DNA of 6,165 nucleotides from JAGPFW01 sp964535155 (GCA_964535155.1 CAZHSR010000040.1:1-6165), one strand, 5' to 3'. Shown: positions 1-5,568, counted from the stretch's first letter. The notes: generated by a model from the sequence alone, not told the origin. Numbers and translations are program-made.

Positions 1-2
1 AT

Positions 3-251
3 AGTGTCTTGTTTCAGGTAATACTTTTAGCACTTACTTTTTTCATGGTCTTTTCACCATTAAATTTGTTTACAAAAGTGATGATTATTTCTGCATTTGC
101 AAACTCACTTTATAGAATTGGCGAAAGTTATGCAGCAGATACTGCCATGGAGTGGTTTTGGCTTTTAAAAGAGCCTCCTTCCAAAAAAGGGGTAAAGGCT
201 TACATCATTGTTAGTGTTTTGGCTTTGCTTGTAATGATTCAGTTCATGTAA
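3..251 (+). CDS. Integral membrane protein, C-terminal fragment (5' end outside window)
   Basis: The reading frame is open from the first bases of the window and ends at TAA 249-251, so this is the last 82 codons of a longer gene. A TTG at position 9 is an internal codon rather than a credible start. Two hydrophobic segments are visible: one near the beginning (VILLALTFFMVFSPLNLF and on) and one at the very C-terminus (AYIIVSVLALLVMIQFM). Between them lies a short polar stretch containing YAADTAMEWFW and a lysine-rich KEPPSKKGVK. No family is recognised. It lies 3 nt upstream of lgt in the same reading frame, so the two are probably cotranscribed and translationally coupled. It could be part of a cell-envelope protein, but nothing here establishes a function. 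Confidence 0.6.
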   Translation, partial: SVLFQVILLALTFFMVFSPLNLFTKVMIISAFANSLYRIGESYAADTAMEWFWLLKEPPSKKGVKAYIIVSVLALLVMIQFM

Positions 252-254
252 TAT

Positions 255-845
255 ATGTATGGGCTATTAATTAGCATTGGTGGAATTCTTGCATTTCTAA
301 TTTCCGAAAAGGCAGCAAAAAAGAAGGGTTTAAATTTAAAGGTCTTTTATATTGCGGTAAATTTTGCGATTATTGGAGGGGTTGTTGGCGCAAGGCTTTG
401 GCATGTCATAGATTATTGGGCGTTTTATTCGCAAAACTTAGGACAGGCTTTTGAAATATGGAAAGGTGGTTTAGGCATTTTTGGCGGTTTAATAGGAGGA
501 GGTTTAGGAGCAGTGGGTGTTTTGTGTTTTTATAAAGAGAAGATTTTGACATGGCTAGATATTTTTGTTTTAGGCTTACCTTTAGCACAGGCAATTGGTC
601 GTTGGGGTAATTTTTTTAATCAAGAAGTATATGGAGTGGAAACTTCCCTTCCCTGGGGGCTCCTAATTGATGGGAGAAGGCACCATCCGTTGTTTTTGTA
701 TGAGTCAATGCTAAATCTTAGCCTGTTTTTTGTTTTGCAATATCTGTGGACACATAAAAAATTGAAGGAGGGGTATTATTTTGGAATTTATATAGGGGTT
801 TATGTGACAATAAGGGTTTTATTGCAACCGTTAAGGTTGTCCTAA
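255..845 (+). CDS. lgt: Prolipoprotein diacylglyceryl transferase (Lgt), short form
   Basis: Lgt is a polytopic inner-membrane enzyme that moves a diacylglyceryl group from phosphatidylglycerol to the lipobox cysteine of prolipoproteins, the first step of lipoprotein maturation. The family signature is clear: GRWGNFFNQEVYG at residues 115-127, with R116, N119 and E124 matching E. coli R143, N146 and E151. The GGLGIFGGLIGG loop (71-82) and HHPLFLYES (143-151) also match. At 196 aa it is much shorter than the usual 250-290. It begins at YGLL, equivalent to E. coli Y26, because TAA lies two codons upstream in frame. It ends just after the R187xxxQ191xxR194 block, so the last membrane helix seems absent. 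The loop position of E. coli H103 is F76, and that of E243 is Q191. No ribosome-binding site is seen; coupling to the upstream gene is likely. Identity is firm; full activity is uncertain. Confidence 0.9.
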   Translation: MYGLLISIGGILAFLISEKAAKKKGLNLKVFYIAVNFAIIGGVVGARLWHVIDYWAFYSQNLGQAFEIWKGGLGIFGGLIGGGLGAVGVLCFYKEKILTWLDIFVLGLPLAQAIGRWGNFFNQEVYGVETSLPWGLLIDGRRHHPLFLYESMLNLSLFFVLQYLWTHKKLKEGYYFGIYIGVYVTIRVLLQPLRLS

Positions 846-863
846 ACTAATATTTTTTGTATT

Positions 864-872
864 TGCTATCAT
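864..872 (+). promoter_or_regulatory. Extended -10 promoter for rpiB, leaderless type
   Basis: TGCTATCAT is an extended -10 (TGn plus TATCAT, 5 of 6 to TATAAT). It ends 6 nt before the rpiB ATG at 879, so transcription would start at or next to the start codon. No good -35 lies at normal spacing, which is tolerated in extended -10 promoters. No Shine-Dalgarno sequence precedes the ATG. Confidence 0.5.
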
Positions 873-878
873 TAAAAT

Positions 879-1331
879 ATGCACATTTATCTTGCATCTG
901 ATCATGGAGGATTTCAACTTAAAAACTTCCTGTTAGATTACCTCAAAGGAAAAGACTTACCCGTAGAAGACACAGGCCCCTTTGACCTCAACTCCACCGA
1001 TGATTACCCGCAAACAACCAAACTTGCCATTACAAAAGTGCAGGAGAGTTTGGGAAAACCCCTGGAAAACAAAGCCATTTTAATTTGTCGCAATGGTGTG
1101 GGAGTTACCATTTTTGCTAACCGCCACAAAGGCATTAGAGCGGGGCTTTCTTGGGGGGTTGCGCATGCAAAATCCCATCGGTTGGATGACGATACAAATG
1201 TGCTAACTCTACCTGCTGATTACATTGACAAGGATTTGGCACTGGAAATTGTTTTAGCATGGCTTTCTACTGACTTTTTGCAGGAGGAAAGACATATAAG
1301 GCGAATTAACCAAATTGAGGAGCTTTCATGA
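879..1331 (+). CDS. rpiB: Ribose 5-phosphate isomerase B family protein (RpiB/LacAB)
   Basis: RpiB interconverts ribose 5-phosphate and ribulose 5-phosphate in the cytoplasm (non-oxidative pentose phosphate pathway). The 150-aa length fits the family. Visible motifs are ASDHGGFQLK (6-15), DDYP (41-44), CRNGVGVTIFANRHKGIRAGL (70-90), DDDTNVLTLPADY (103-115) and the C-terminal ERHIRRINQIEEL. C70 matches the catalytic cysteine of E. coli RpiB (C66). The anion-hole motif CGTGxG is changed to CRNGVG. The HNDANVL motif, whose histidine (E. coli H99) helps open the sugar ring, reads DDDTNVL. These changes may mark a lineage subfamily or a shifted substrate. The ATG at 879 follows an extended -10 by 6 nt, suggesting a leaderless mRNA. 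The stop TGA overlaps the rpe start as ATGA. Family assignment is strong; exact substrate is less so. Confidence 0.88.
   Translation: MHIYLASDHGGFQLKNFLLDYLKGKDLPVEDTGPFDLNSTDDYPQTTKLAITKVQESLGKPLENKAILICRNGVGVTIFANRHKGIRAGLSWGVAHAKSHRLDDDTNVLTLPADYIDKDLALEIVLAWLSTDFLQEERHIRRINQIEELS
1316..1322 (+). promoter_or_regulatory. Ribosome-binding site for rpe
   Basis: TGAGGAG sits inside the last codons of rpiB with 5 nt to the ATG at 1328. It fixes the rpe start and supports translational coupling across the ATGA overlap. It contrasts with the absence of such a site before rpiB. Confidence 0.7.
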
Positions 1332-1999
1332 TTATTCCTGTTATTTTAGAAGCTAGTTTAGAAGAAATTAAGGCCAAACTTGCTTTAATTGACGGTGCTG
1401 CTCCTCTTGTCCAAATTGACATAGCTGACGGAAAAGTAGTTGAAGGAAAGACCTTTTTAGATTTGGAAAAAATCCTAGGTATTGAGACAAAGGCTGACAT
1501 TGAACTTCACTTTATGAAGGATAATCCCTTGGGATCTTTGGAGCAGATTGGCACTTTACCCTGTGGCTTAAGCCAAAAAGTGGTAAAGGTAAGCACCGAG
1601 GTCAAGGATAATCCTTGGGAGAAACTCTGGAGTTTCCTTAACAAGGCGGAGAACCTAGGTTTTGGCAAAGGATTATCCTTGGACCCTGAAACCCCCATCG
1701 CGACACTAACCCCTTTTGCACAAAGCTTGGACTTTATTCAACTTTTGGGGGTAATTCCAGGAAAACAAGGAGGAAAATTTATCCCGCAGACACTGGAAAG
1801 AATTAAACTAATAAAGCAAAAATTCCCTCACATTCCCCTTCAAATAGATGGGGGCGTCAAAAAAAACAATATTCAAGACATCTTGCAAGCTGGAGTAGAT
1901 AATGTTGTAATTGGATCTGCAATATTTGATTCAAATAATCCACAAGAGGAATATGAAACTTTTGTAAATTTAGAAAAAACATTAAAAGAACAAATATAA
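1328..1999 (+). CDS. rpe: Ribulose-phosphate 3-epimerase family protein, divergent
   Basis: Rpe interconverts ribulose 5-phosphate and xylulose 5-phosphate, supplying the transketolase donor. The 223-aa product is a TIM-barrel of normal family size. Recognisable blocks are PVIL near the N-terminus (4-7, usual PSIL), QIDIADGKVV (29-38, usual HxDVMDGxFV), ELHFM (59-63, usual DVHLM), GVIPGKQGGKFIP (141-153, usual VNPGFGGQxFIP) and the phosphate-binding end QIDGGV (172-177) with VVIGSAIF (193-200). The two acid/base aspartates align (D31 and D174, E. coli D36 and D178), as does metal ligand H61. The other metal-ligand histidine (E. coli H34) is Q29. The gene overlaps rpiB by 4 nt, has a good ribosome-binding site, and is followed by the LOG gene after 3 nt. 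It could have altered metal use or a related ketose phosphate substrate. Confidence 0.85.
   Translation: MIIPVILEASLEEIKAKLALIDGAAPLVQIDIADGKVVEGKTFLDLEKILGIETKADIELHFMKDNPLGSLEQIGTLPCGLSQKVVKVSTEVKDNPWEKLWSFLNKAENLGFGKGLSLDPETPIATLTPFAQSLDFIQLLGVIPGKQGGKFIPQTLERIKLIKQKFPHIPLQIDGGVKKNNIQDILQAGVDNVVIGSAIFDSNNPQEEYETFVNLEKTLKEQI
1517..1680 (+). repeat. Cluster of short palindromes inside rpe
   Basis: Three related near-palindromes occur in about 165 bases: 1517-1530 (AAGGATAATCCCTT, one base off), 1603-1617 (CAAGGATAATCCTTG, perfect around its central base) and 1668-1680 (AAGGATTATCCTT, perfect around its centre). Two unrelated perfect palindromes lie between them: TGGCTTAAGCCA at 1564-1575 and AACCTAGGTT at 1652-1661. 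The first two AAGGAT copies both encode Lys-Asp-Asn-Pro; the third is read in another frame, so protein similarity does not explain it. The function, if any, is unknown. Confidence 0.55.
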
Positions 2000-2002
2000 A
2001 GA

Positions 2003-2599
2003 ATGAAAAACATTAAACAAATAGCCTTTCTGGGCGGAGCAGCTTGGAAAAACGATTCAGAAGTTTTTAAACAAGCTTATGAAACCGCAAAAATCCTAGC
2101 AGAAAAAGGGTATGAAATTGTAAATGGCGGAGGACCAGGAGTTATGAGAGCGTCCACAATGGGGGGAAATGCTGTAAATGGAAGAGTCCTTGCGGTTACA
2201 TATCACCCTAACAAAAAGAAAAAAAACTACGAAGGCACAGATCCAGAAAACTTTTTTGACCAAGAAATTATCACCTTAGATTATTTTGATAGAACAAAAG
2301 TAATGCTCCAAAATTCTGATTTACATATTATTTTTAAAGGCGGAACTGGAACAATTAGTGAATGGGGTATGACCTGGGCAAGTTCAAGAATTCATGAAGG
2401 AAATCATAAGCCAATAGTGCTTTTTGGGGATTTTTGGCAAGAAATTTTGGATGTAATAGAAAAGAATATGATTCTTAGGCCAGGTGAAAGGGATTTACTT
2501 AAGATATGCAACACACCAGAAGAGGTTTTGGAATATGTTGAGGATTTAAATTCGGGCACCACTTCCCAAACCGAAGGGGTAATTTCCCTTTTAGAGTAA
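2003..2599 (+). CDS. LOG-family nucleoside monophosphate phosphoribohydrolase-like protein
   Basis: This belongs to the LOG/TIGR00730-like Rossmann family ('lysine decarboxylase-like' in older annotation). Characterised members hydrolyse the N-glycosidic bond of nucleoside 5'-monophosphates, including cytokinin ribotides, releasing base and ribose 5-phosphate. In the 198-aa product I see an N-terminal strand IAFLGGAAW (7-15), NGGGPGVMRA (41-50), DRTKVML (96-102) supplying the usual Arg/Lys pair, and GGTGTISE (113-120). The last matches the PGGxGTxxE motif, with catalytic Glu at 120, but the leading Pro is Lys112. WGMTWA follows, then KPIVLFGDFW, as in family members. It follows rpe after 3 nt with only a weak purine stretch as ribosome-binding site. 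Placement beside rpiB and rpe suggests its ribose 5-phosphate product may enter the pentose phosphate pathway; that is inference. Substrate is unknown. Confidence 0.85.
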   Translation: MKNIKQIAFLGGAAWKNDSEVFKQAYETAKILAEKGYEIVNGGGPGVMRASTMGGNAVNGRVLAVTYHPNKKKKNYEGTDPENFFDQEIITLDYFDRTKVMLQNSDLHIIFKGGTGTISEWGMTWASSRIHEGNHKPIVLFGDFWQEILDVIEKNMILRPGERDLLKICNTPEEVLEYVEDLNSGTTSQTEGVISLLE

Positions 2600-2638
2600 C
2601 TTCCAGTAAAAATTAAATGAGCCAAGGTCAAAACCTAG

Positions 2639-2647
2639 TGCTATAAT
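2639..2647 (+). promoter_or_regulatory. Extended -10 promoter for the transketolase unit, leaderless type
   Basis: TGCTATAAT is a perfect extended -10 (TGn plus consensus TATAAT) in the 55-nt gap after the LOG gene. It ends 7 nt before the ATG at 2655, so the transcript would begin at or within a base or two of the start codon. No clear -35 is seen at 17-nt spacing, and no Shine-Dalgarno sequence exists before the ATG. Confidence 0.7.
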
Positions 2648-2654
2648 ATAAACA

Positions 2655-3506
2655 ATGCCTCAAACAGAAACAAATTTAGATACAGAACTTTCCATTGAAA
2701 AACTGCAACAAATAGCACACCAGCTAAGAATAGATGTGTTAGAAATGTTAGAAAAAGCAAAGTCCGGGCATTCGGCGGGGTCATTAGGAACGGCAGAAAT
2801 TTTTACAGCCCTTTATTTTTCGGAACTAAAAATAAATCCACAAAAGCCAAAAGATCCAAAAAGAGATTTTTTTATACTTTCCAATGGGCATATTTGTCCA
2901 ATTTTATACGCAACTTTAGCAAAAAAAGGCTTTTTTCCAAAAGCAGAACTTGCAAAATTTAGGCAGGCTAACTCCCTTTTGCAGGGGCACCCTTCGATTG
3001 AGATTTCTGGTATAGAAACAGGAGCTGGATCACTGGGACAAGGGCTTTCCATTGCTATAGGAAAGGCATTAGCATCAAGATTGGATAATACAAATACTCA
3101 TACTTATTGTATGACTAGTGATGGCGAGCTAAACGAAGGGCAAACTTGGGAAGCGGCAATGCTTGCACCAAAATATAATTTATCTAATCTCACATGGATA
3201 ATTGATAGAAATAATATTCAAATTAGCGGCCCAACCGAAGAGATTATGCCCCTGGAAAATTTGCGAGAAAAATTAGAAAGTTTTAACTGGTATGTTCTTG
3301 AAATTGACGGACACAATATTATGGAAATTAAAAGCGCAATAAAAATGGCAAAGAGGATTTTAAATCATCCAACTGTTATAATTGCCCATACCATACCAGG
3401 AAAGGGAGTAGACTTTATGGAAAATAAAGCCCAGTGGCATGGCAAACCTCCAAATGAGGAAGAAAAAAATAGAGCAATTAGACAAATTAAAAAATTACTT
3501 AATTAA
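2655..3506 (+). CDS. Transketolase, N-terminal (thiamine diphosphate-binding) subunit
   Basis: Transketolase transfers two-carbon ketol units between sugar phosphates, linking pentose phosphates with glycolysis. This 283-aa protein is the N-terminal half of a split enzyme. Motifs in order: SGHSAGSLG (37-45), LSNGHICPILYATLA (75-89), LQGHPS (109-114), TGAGSLGQGLSIAIG (122-136), SDGELNEGQTWEA (155-167), IDRNNIQISG (183-192) and a C-terminal GKGVDFMENKAQWHG (249-263). H39, H79 and H112 fit the ThDP/substrate histidines. D156 with N186/N187 gives the ThDP-Mg motif, though the usual GDGE reads SDGE. The start at 2655 is supported by the promoter 7 nt upstream. The catalytic-Glu/pyrimidine half is encoded separately at 4075-5055, with an unrelated gene between. 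Assignment is firm. Confidence 0.93.
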   Translation: MPQTETNLDTELSIEKLQQIAHQLRIDVLEMLEKAKSGHSAGSLGTAEIFTALYFSELKINPQKPKDPKRDFFILSNGHICPILYATLAKKGFFPKAELAKFRQANSLLQGHPSIEISGIETGAGSLGQGLSIAIGKALASRLDNTNTHTYCMTSDGELNEGQTWEAAMLAPKYNLSNLTWIIDRNNIQISGPTEEIMPLENLREKLESFNWYVLEIDGHNIMEIKSAIKMAKRILNHPTVIIAHTIPGKGVDFMENKAQWHGKPPNEEEKNRAIRQIKKLLN

Positions 3507-3512
3507 GACTCT

Positions 3513-3520
3513 AAAAGGAG
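3513..3520 (+). promoter_or_regulatory. Ribosome-binding site for the inserted membrane-protein gene
   Basis: AAAAGGAG, 4 nt before the ATG at 3525, is the strongest Shine-Dalgarno match in the window. It supports this start and shows that the gene is translated independently within the transketolase unit. Confidence 0.75.
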
Positions 3521-3524
3521 AAAC

Positions 3525-4088
3525 ATGACAAAAAAAACTGATGTAAAAATTTATGTAAATATTTTACCCCTAATAATTATTTTTCTATTGATTGGAGGAG
3601 CAGGATACTTTCTGTTTGGGCAAGATATGAAACTCCCTTCAATTGGAGGGGATTCTATAAAAGTAAGTAGAATTGAAGGATTGCCAAAAAGGGTCACTGT
3701 AGAAGAAGAAAAAGATAAAACTAGGAAAATAATCACTTCCGAAGAGGAATTAACTCAATTTATGGCAGAAATAGATCCTGAAGGTCAAATTGATTTAAGA
3801 GAAAACTTTAATTTTGATAAAAATTATCTTTTGGCAGTGGCCTCAAGTTCTGTGGAAGGGCCTCTTAATAAATACAAAATTAAAAAAGTAGAGAGTGACT
3901 CAGAAGACAAGAAACTTACTGTAGAGCATGAATTAACCGTTCCTATGGAAGATGAATGTCCAGAAAAAGCAACCGAGGAGGAAATGGCAGTAAAAAGTAT
4001 TATAGTTGACATGGTTCTAATCAATAAAACAGATTGGGAAATAGATTTTACATCATTAAAAAGAGAACTGCCCTGTGGCGAATTCTAA
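3525..4088 (+). CDS. Single-pass membrane protein of unknown function between the transketolase halves
   Basis: The 187-aa product starts MTKKTDVKIY, a short positive cytoplasmic tail, then has one hydrophobic helix at about 11-32 (ILPLIIIFLLIGGAGYFLF). The remainder is a charged, soluble domain probably outside the membrane. There is no lipobox, so it is not an Lgt substrate. The outer domain has an acidic/basic segment (59-76), then NFDKNYLLAVASSS (96-109) and alternating strand-like stretches, vaguely resembling PrcB-type domains in which a strand 'F..n.ll.v' follows a 'S.eel..f' helix; this likeness is weak. Two cysteines, C145 and C184, could form a disulfide. It has its own strong ribosome-binding site, begins 18 nt after the transketolase-N stop, and its 3' end overlaps the transketolase-C start by 14 nt. 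I do not recognise the family. Confidence 0.85.
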   Translation: MTKKTDVKIYVNILPLIIIFLLIGGAGYFLFGQDMKLPSIGGDSIKVSRIEGLPKRVTVEEEKDKTRKIITSEEELTQFMAEIDPEGQIDLRENFNFDKNYLLAVASSSVEGPLNKYKIKKVESDSEDKKLTVEHELTVPMEDECPEKATEEEMAVKSIIVDMVLINKTDWEIDFTSLKRELPCGEF

Positions 4089-5055
4089 AAACACAAAAAA
4101 AACAGCTATAGAGAAGGCAATTGAGGAAAAGTCCACTAGAGAAGCTCTTGGGGAGACTTTGTTGGATTTGGCAAAGGAAAATCCAGATGTTGTTGTGGTT
4201 TCGGCAGATTTATCTGACTCGGTTAAAACAGCTGACTTTGCTAAAAAATTCCCAGAGAGGTTTTTTGAAGTAGGCGTGGCAGAGCAAAATATGGCTGGAG
4301 TTGCTACAGGGCTAGCTTTGGGAGGAAAAATACCGTTTATGGCTTCGTTTGGAGTGTTTTCACCAGGTCGAAACTGGGATCAAATTCGATTGAGCGTTTG
4401 TTATAACAAAGCCAATGTAAAAATTGTTTCCACTCACACAGGACTTTCCCCTAGTAAAGACGGCGCATCGCATGAGGCTCTGGAAGATATTGCTTTAATG
4501 CGAGTTTTACCCAATATGACAGTGCTTTCCCCTTGCGATTACTATGAAACCAAAAAAGCTGTTAAGTTGGCAGCAGAAATTGAGGGGCCTGTTTATATTC
4601 GATTGGGAAGAGGGGCAACTTCTGTTATGACGGCGCCTCAAACAAAATTTGCCTTAGGAGAAATAAAGGTTTTGGAAGAAGGGAAAAGGGTAGCTCTGGT
4701 GGGAACAGGAACAATTTTGGCACAAGGACTTTTTGCAGCACAAGAAATTAATGAAAAGTATAAAAGTTCGGTAAAGGTTATAAATTGTGCCACTATAAAA
4801 CCTTTAAACAAAGAGCAGTTGTTAGAAGAGCTTGATGGAATAGATAAGGTTGTGACATTGGAAGAGCATCAAATTTCGGGAGGGTTTGGAAGCTTAATAT
4901 GTGAAATCCTTTCGGAAGGGATGCCTGCCCAAATAACAAGAATTGGGATGCAAGATAGTTTTGGAGAATCGGGGGACTATGAAGATTTGTTAAAAAAATA
5001 TAAACTGGATAAGGACGCTATTAAAAAAGTGCTTTTGGAAACTTTGCGAAATTGA
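4075..5055 (+). CDS. Transketolase, C-terminal (pyrimidine-binding) subunit
   Basis: This is the 326-aa partner of the subunit encoded at 2655-3506, containing the pyrimidine-binding and C-terminal transketolase domains. Motifs: TREALGE (21-27), VVVSADLSDS (40-49), FFEVGVAEQNMAGVATGLAL (63-82) with catalytic Glu at E70, SFGVFSPGRNWDQIR (91-105), STHTGLSPSKDGASHE (119-134), GPVYIRLGRG (171-180) and, in the C-terminal domain, TLEEHQISGGFGS (261-273). Together the halves give an enzyme of roughly normal transketolase content. A 1-deoxyxylulose-5-phosphate synthase or dehydrogenase E1 is less likely given the partner. The start is GTG at 4075: a stop lies at 4057-4059 in frame upstream, and no ATG, GTG or TTG occurs before the conserved TRE block. 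This makes a 14-nt overlap with the preceding gene, with only AAGAGA as a weak ribosome-binding site, so translation is probably coupled. Confidence 0.92.
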   Translation: MANSKNTKKTAIEKAIEEKSTREALGETLLDLAKENPDVVVVSADLSDSVKTADFAKKFPERFFEVGVAEQNMAGVATGLALGGKIPFMASFGVFSPGRNWDQIRLSVCYNKANVKIVSTHTGLSPSKDGASHEALEDIALMRVLPNMTVLSPCDYYETKKAVKLAAEIEGPVYIRLGRGATSVMTAPQTKFALGEIKVLEEGKRVALVGTGTILAQGLFAAQEINEKYKSSVKVINCATIKPLNKEQLLEELDGIDKVVTLEEHQISGGFGSLICEILSEGMPAQITRIGMQDSFGESGDYEDLLKKYKLDKDAIKKVLLETLRN

Positions 5056-5066
5056 TTACTTGCCTA

Positions 5067-5522
5067 TTAGTTTAAATCGATACTACAGTTTGTACTATCT
5101 CGGGTAAAAGTTCCGTCTGGAAAAATTCGATATTGTATCGTACAAATCCCCGTGGGGCATGTCCAACCTGTCATGGTATCCATACAACTTCGTATATGAA
5201 TATAACCTCCCGTAGAGTTATACCCCATTACATATGTACTACCTGTGGGAGTCCCCGCTGGATTATTCACTCCGATATTTGCCCAACTATTACATGATGA
5301 AATAGAAAGCCTGGCACTGTTACATGCTAAAGCAGCCATTCGTATTTTATCCATATTGGTACGCATAACTGCTTCATTTGCTCTAGCTCTTTGAGCTCCT
5401 GGTTGAATAACTGCGAGCAAAACGCCCGACAAAATGCCTATAAGGACTATAACAATAAGCAATTCAATTAAAGTAAAACCATGGGATAAACCCGAGTTTG
5501 AAGTTTGAACAGGTTTCTTCAT
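5067..5522 (-). CDS. Type IV pilin-like / pseudopilin protein, cysteine-rich
   Basis: The chosen start (minus-strand ATG at 5522) gives 151 aa. The frame is open further upstream, to 5654, but that extension would run through the pfkB coding region and lacks pilin character, whereas 5522 lies 6 nt after a promoter -10. The product has a class III signal: a 15-residue leader ending SHG, cut before F16, then FTLIELLIVIVLIGILSGVLLAVI, with the conserved Glu at +5 (E20). After the N-terminal helix, a segment rich in Arg and Asn (43-62) continues it, and the globular part (about 67-151) has six cysteines at 67, 77, 113, 122, 127 and 146, room for three disulfides. It would be processed by a prepilin peptidase and sit in a pilus or pseudopilus. 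No other pilus gene is in the window. It converges with the transketolase unit, 11 nt apart. Role (major, minor or pseudopilin) cannot be told. Confidence 0.88.
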   Translation of the reverse strand: MKKPVQTSNSGLSHGFTLIELLIVIVLIGILSGVLLAVIQPGAQRARANEAVMRTNMDKIRMAALACNSARLSISSCNSWANIGVNNPAGTPTGSTYVMGYNSTGGYIHIRSCMDTMTGWTCPTGICTIQYRIFPDGTFTRDSTNCSIDLN

Positions 5523-5528
5523 AATTTT

Positions 5529-5557
5529 AGTATACACAAAAAGACTAAATTTGTTAA
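5529..5557 (-). promoter_or_regulatory. Promoter for the pilin-like gene, leaderless type
   Basis: Read on the minus strand, TTAACA (5557-5552; 5 of 6 to TTGACA) is separated by exactly 17 nt from TATACT (5534-5529; 5 of 6 to TATAAT). The -10 ends 6 nt before the ATG at 5522, so the mRNA should start at or beside the start codon. There is no Shine-Dalgarno sequence. Its -35 overlaps the -10 proposed for the divergent pfkB gene. Confidence 0.65.
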
Positions 5558-5560
5558 AAT
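5552..5560 (+). promoter_or_regulatory. Possible extended -10 promoter for the PfkB-family kinase
   Basis: TGTTAAAAT gives TGn plus TAAAAT (5 of 6 to consensus), ending 8 nt before the ATG at 5569. A perfect TATAAT at 5565-5570 is also present but overlaps the start codon itself and would give a transcript beginning inside the gene, where no in-frame start is found nearby. The first element is therefore preferred, with modest confidence. Confidence 0.4.
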
Positions 5561-5568
5561 TTCTTATA

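Noticed and set aside
824..858. Possible intrinsic terminator after lgt: small AACC/GGTT hairpin and a T6 run
   Set aside because: The stem is only 5-6 bp with a wobble end, lies within the last lgt codons, and the T run begins 12 nt after the stem, too far for a rho-independent terminator.
406..4024. Other minus-strand open frames of 60-80 codons under lgt, rpe, LOG and the transketolase unit
   Set aside because: Each lies wholly opposite a plus-strand gene with family motifs or a good ribosome-binding site, and none has a start signal or recognisable protein.
5056..5066. Terminator between the convergent transketolase-C and pilin genes
   Set aside because: The 11-nt gap and its flanks show no inverted repeat followed by a T run on either strand.
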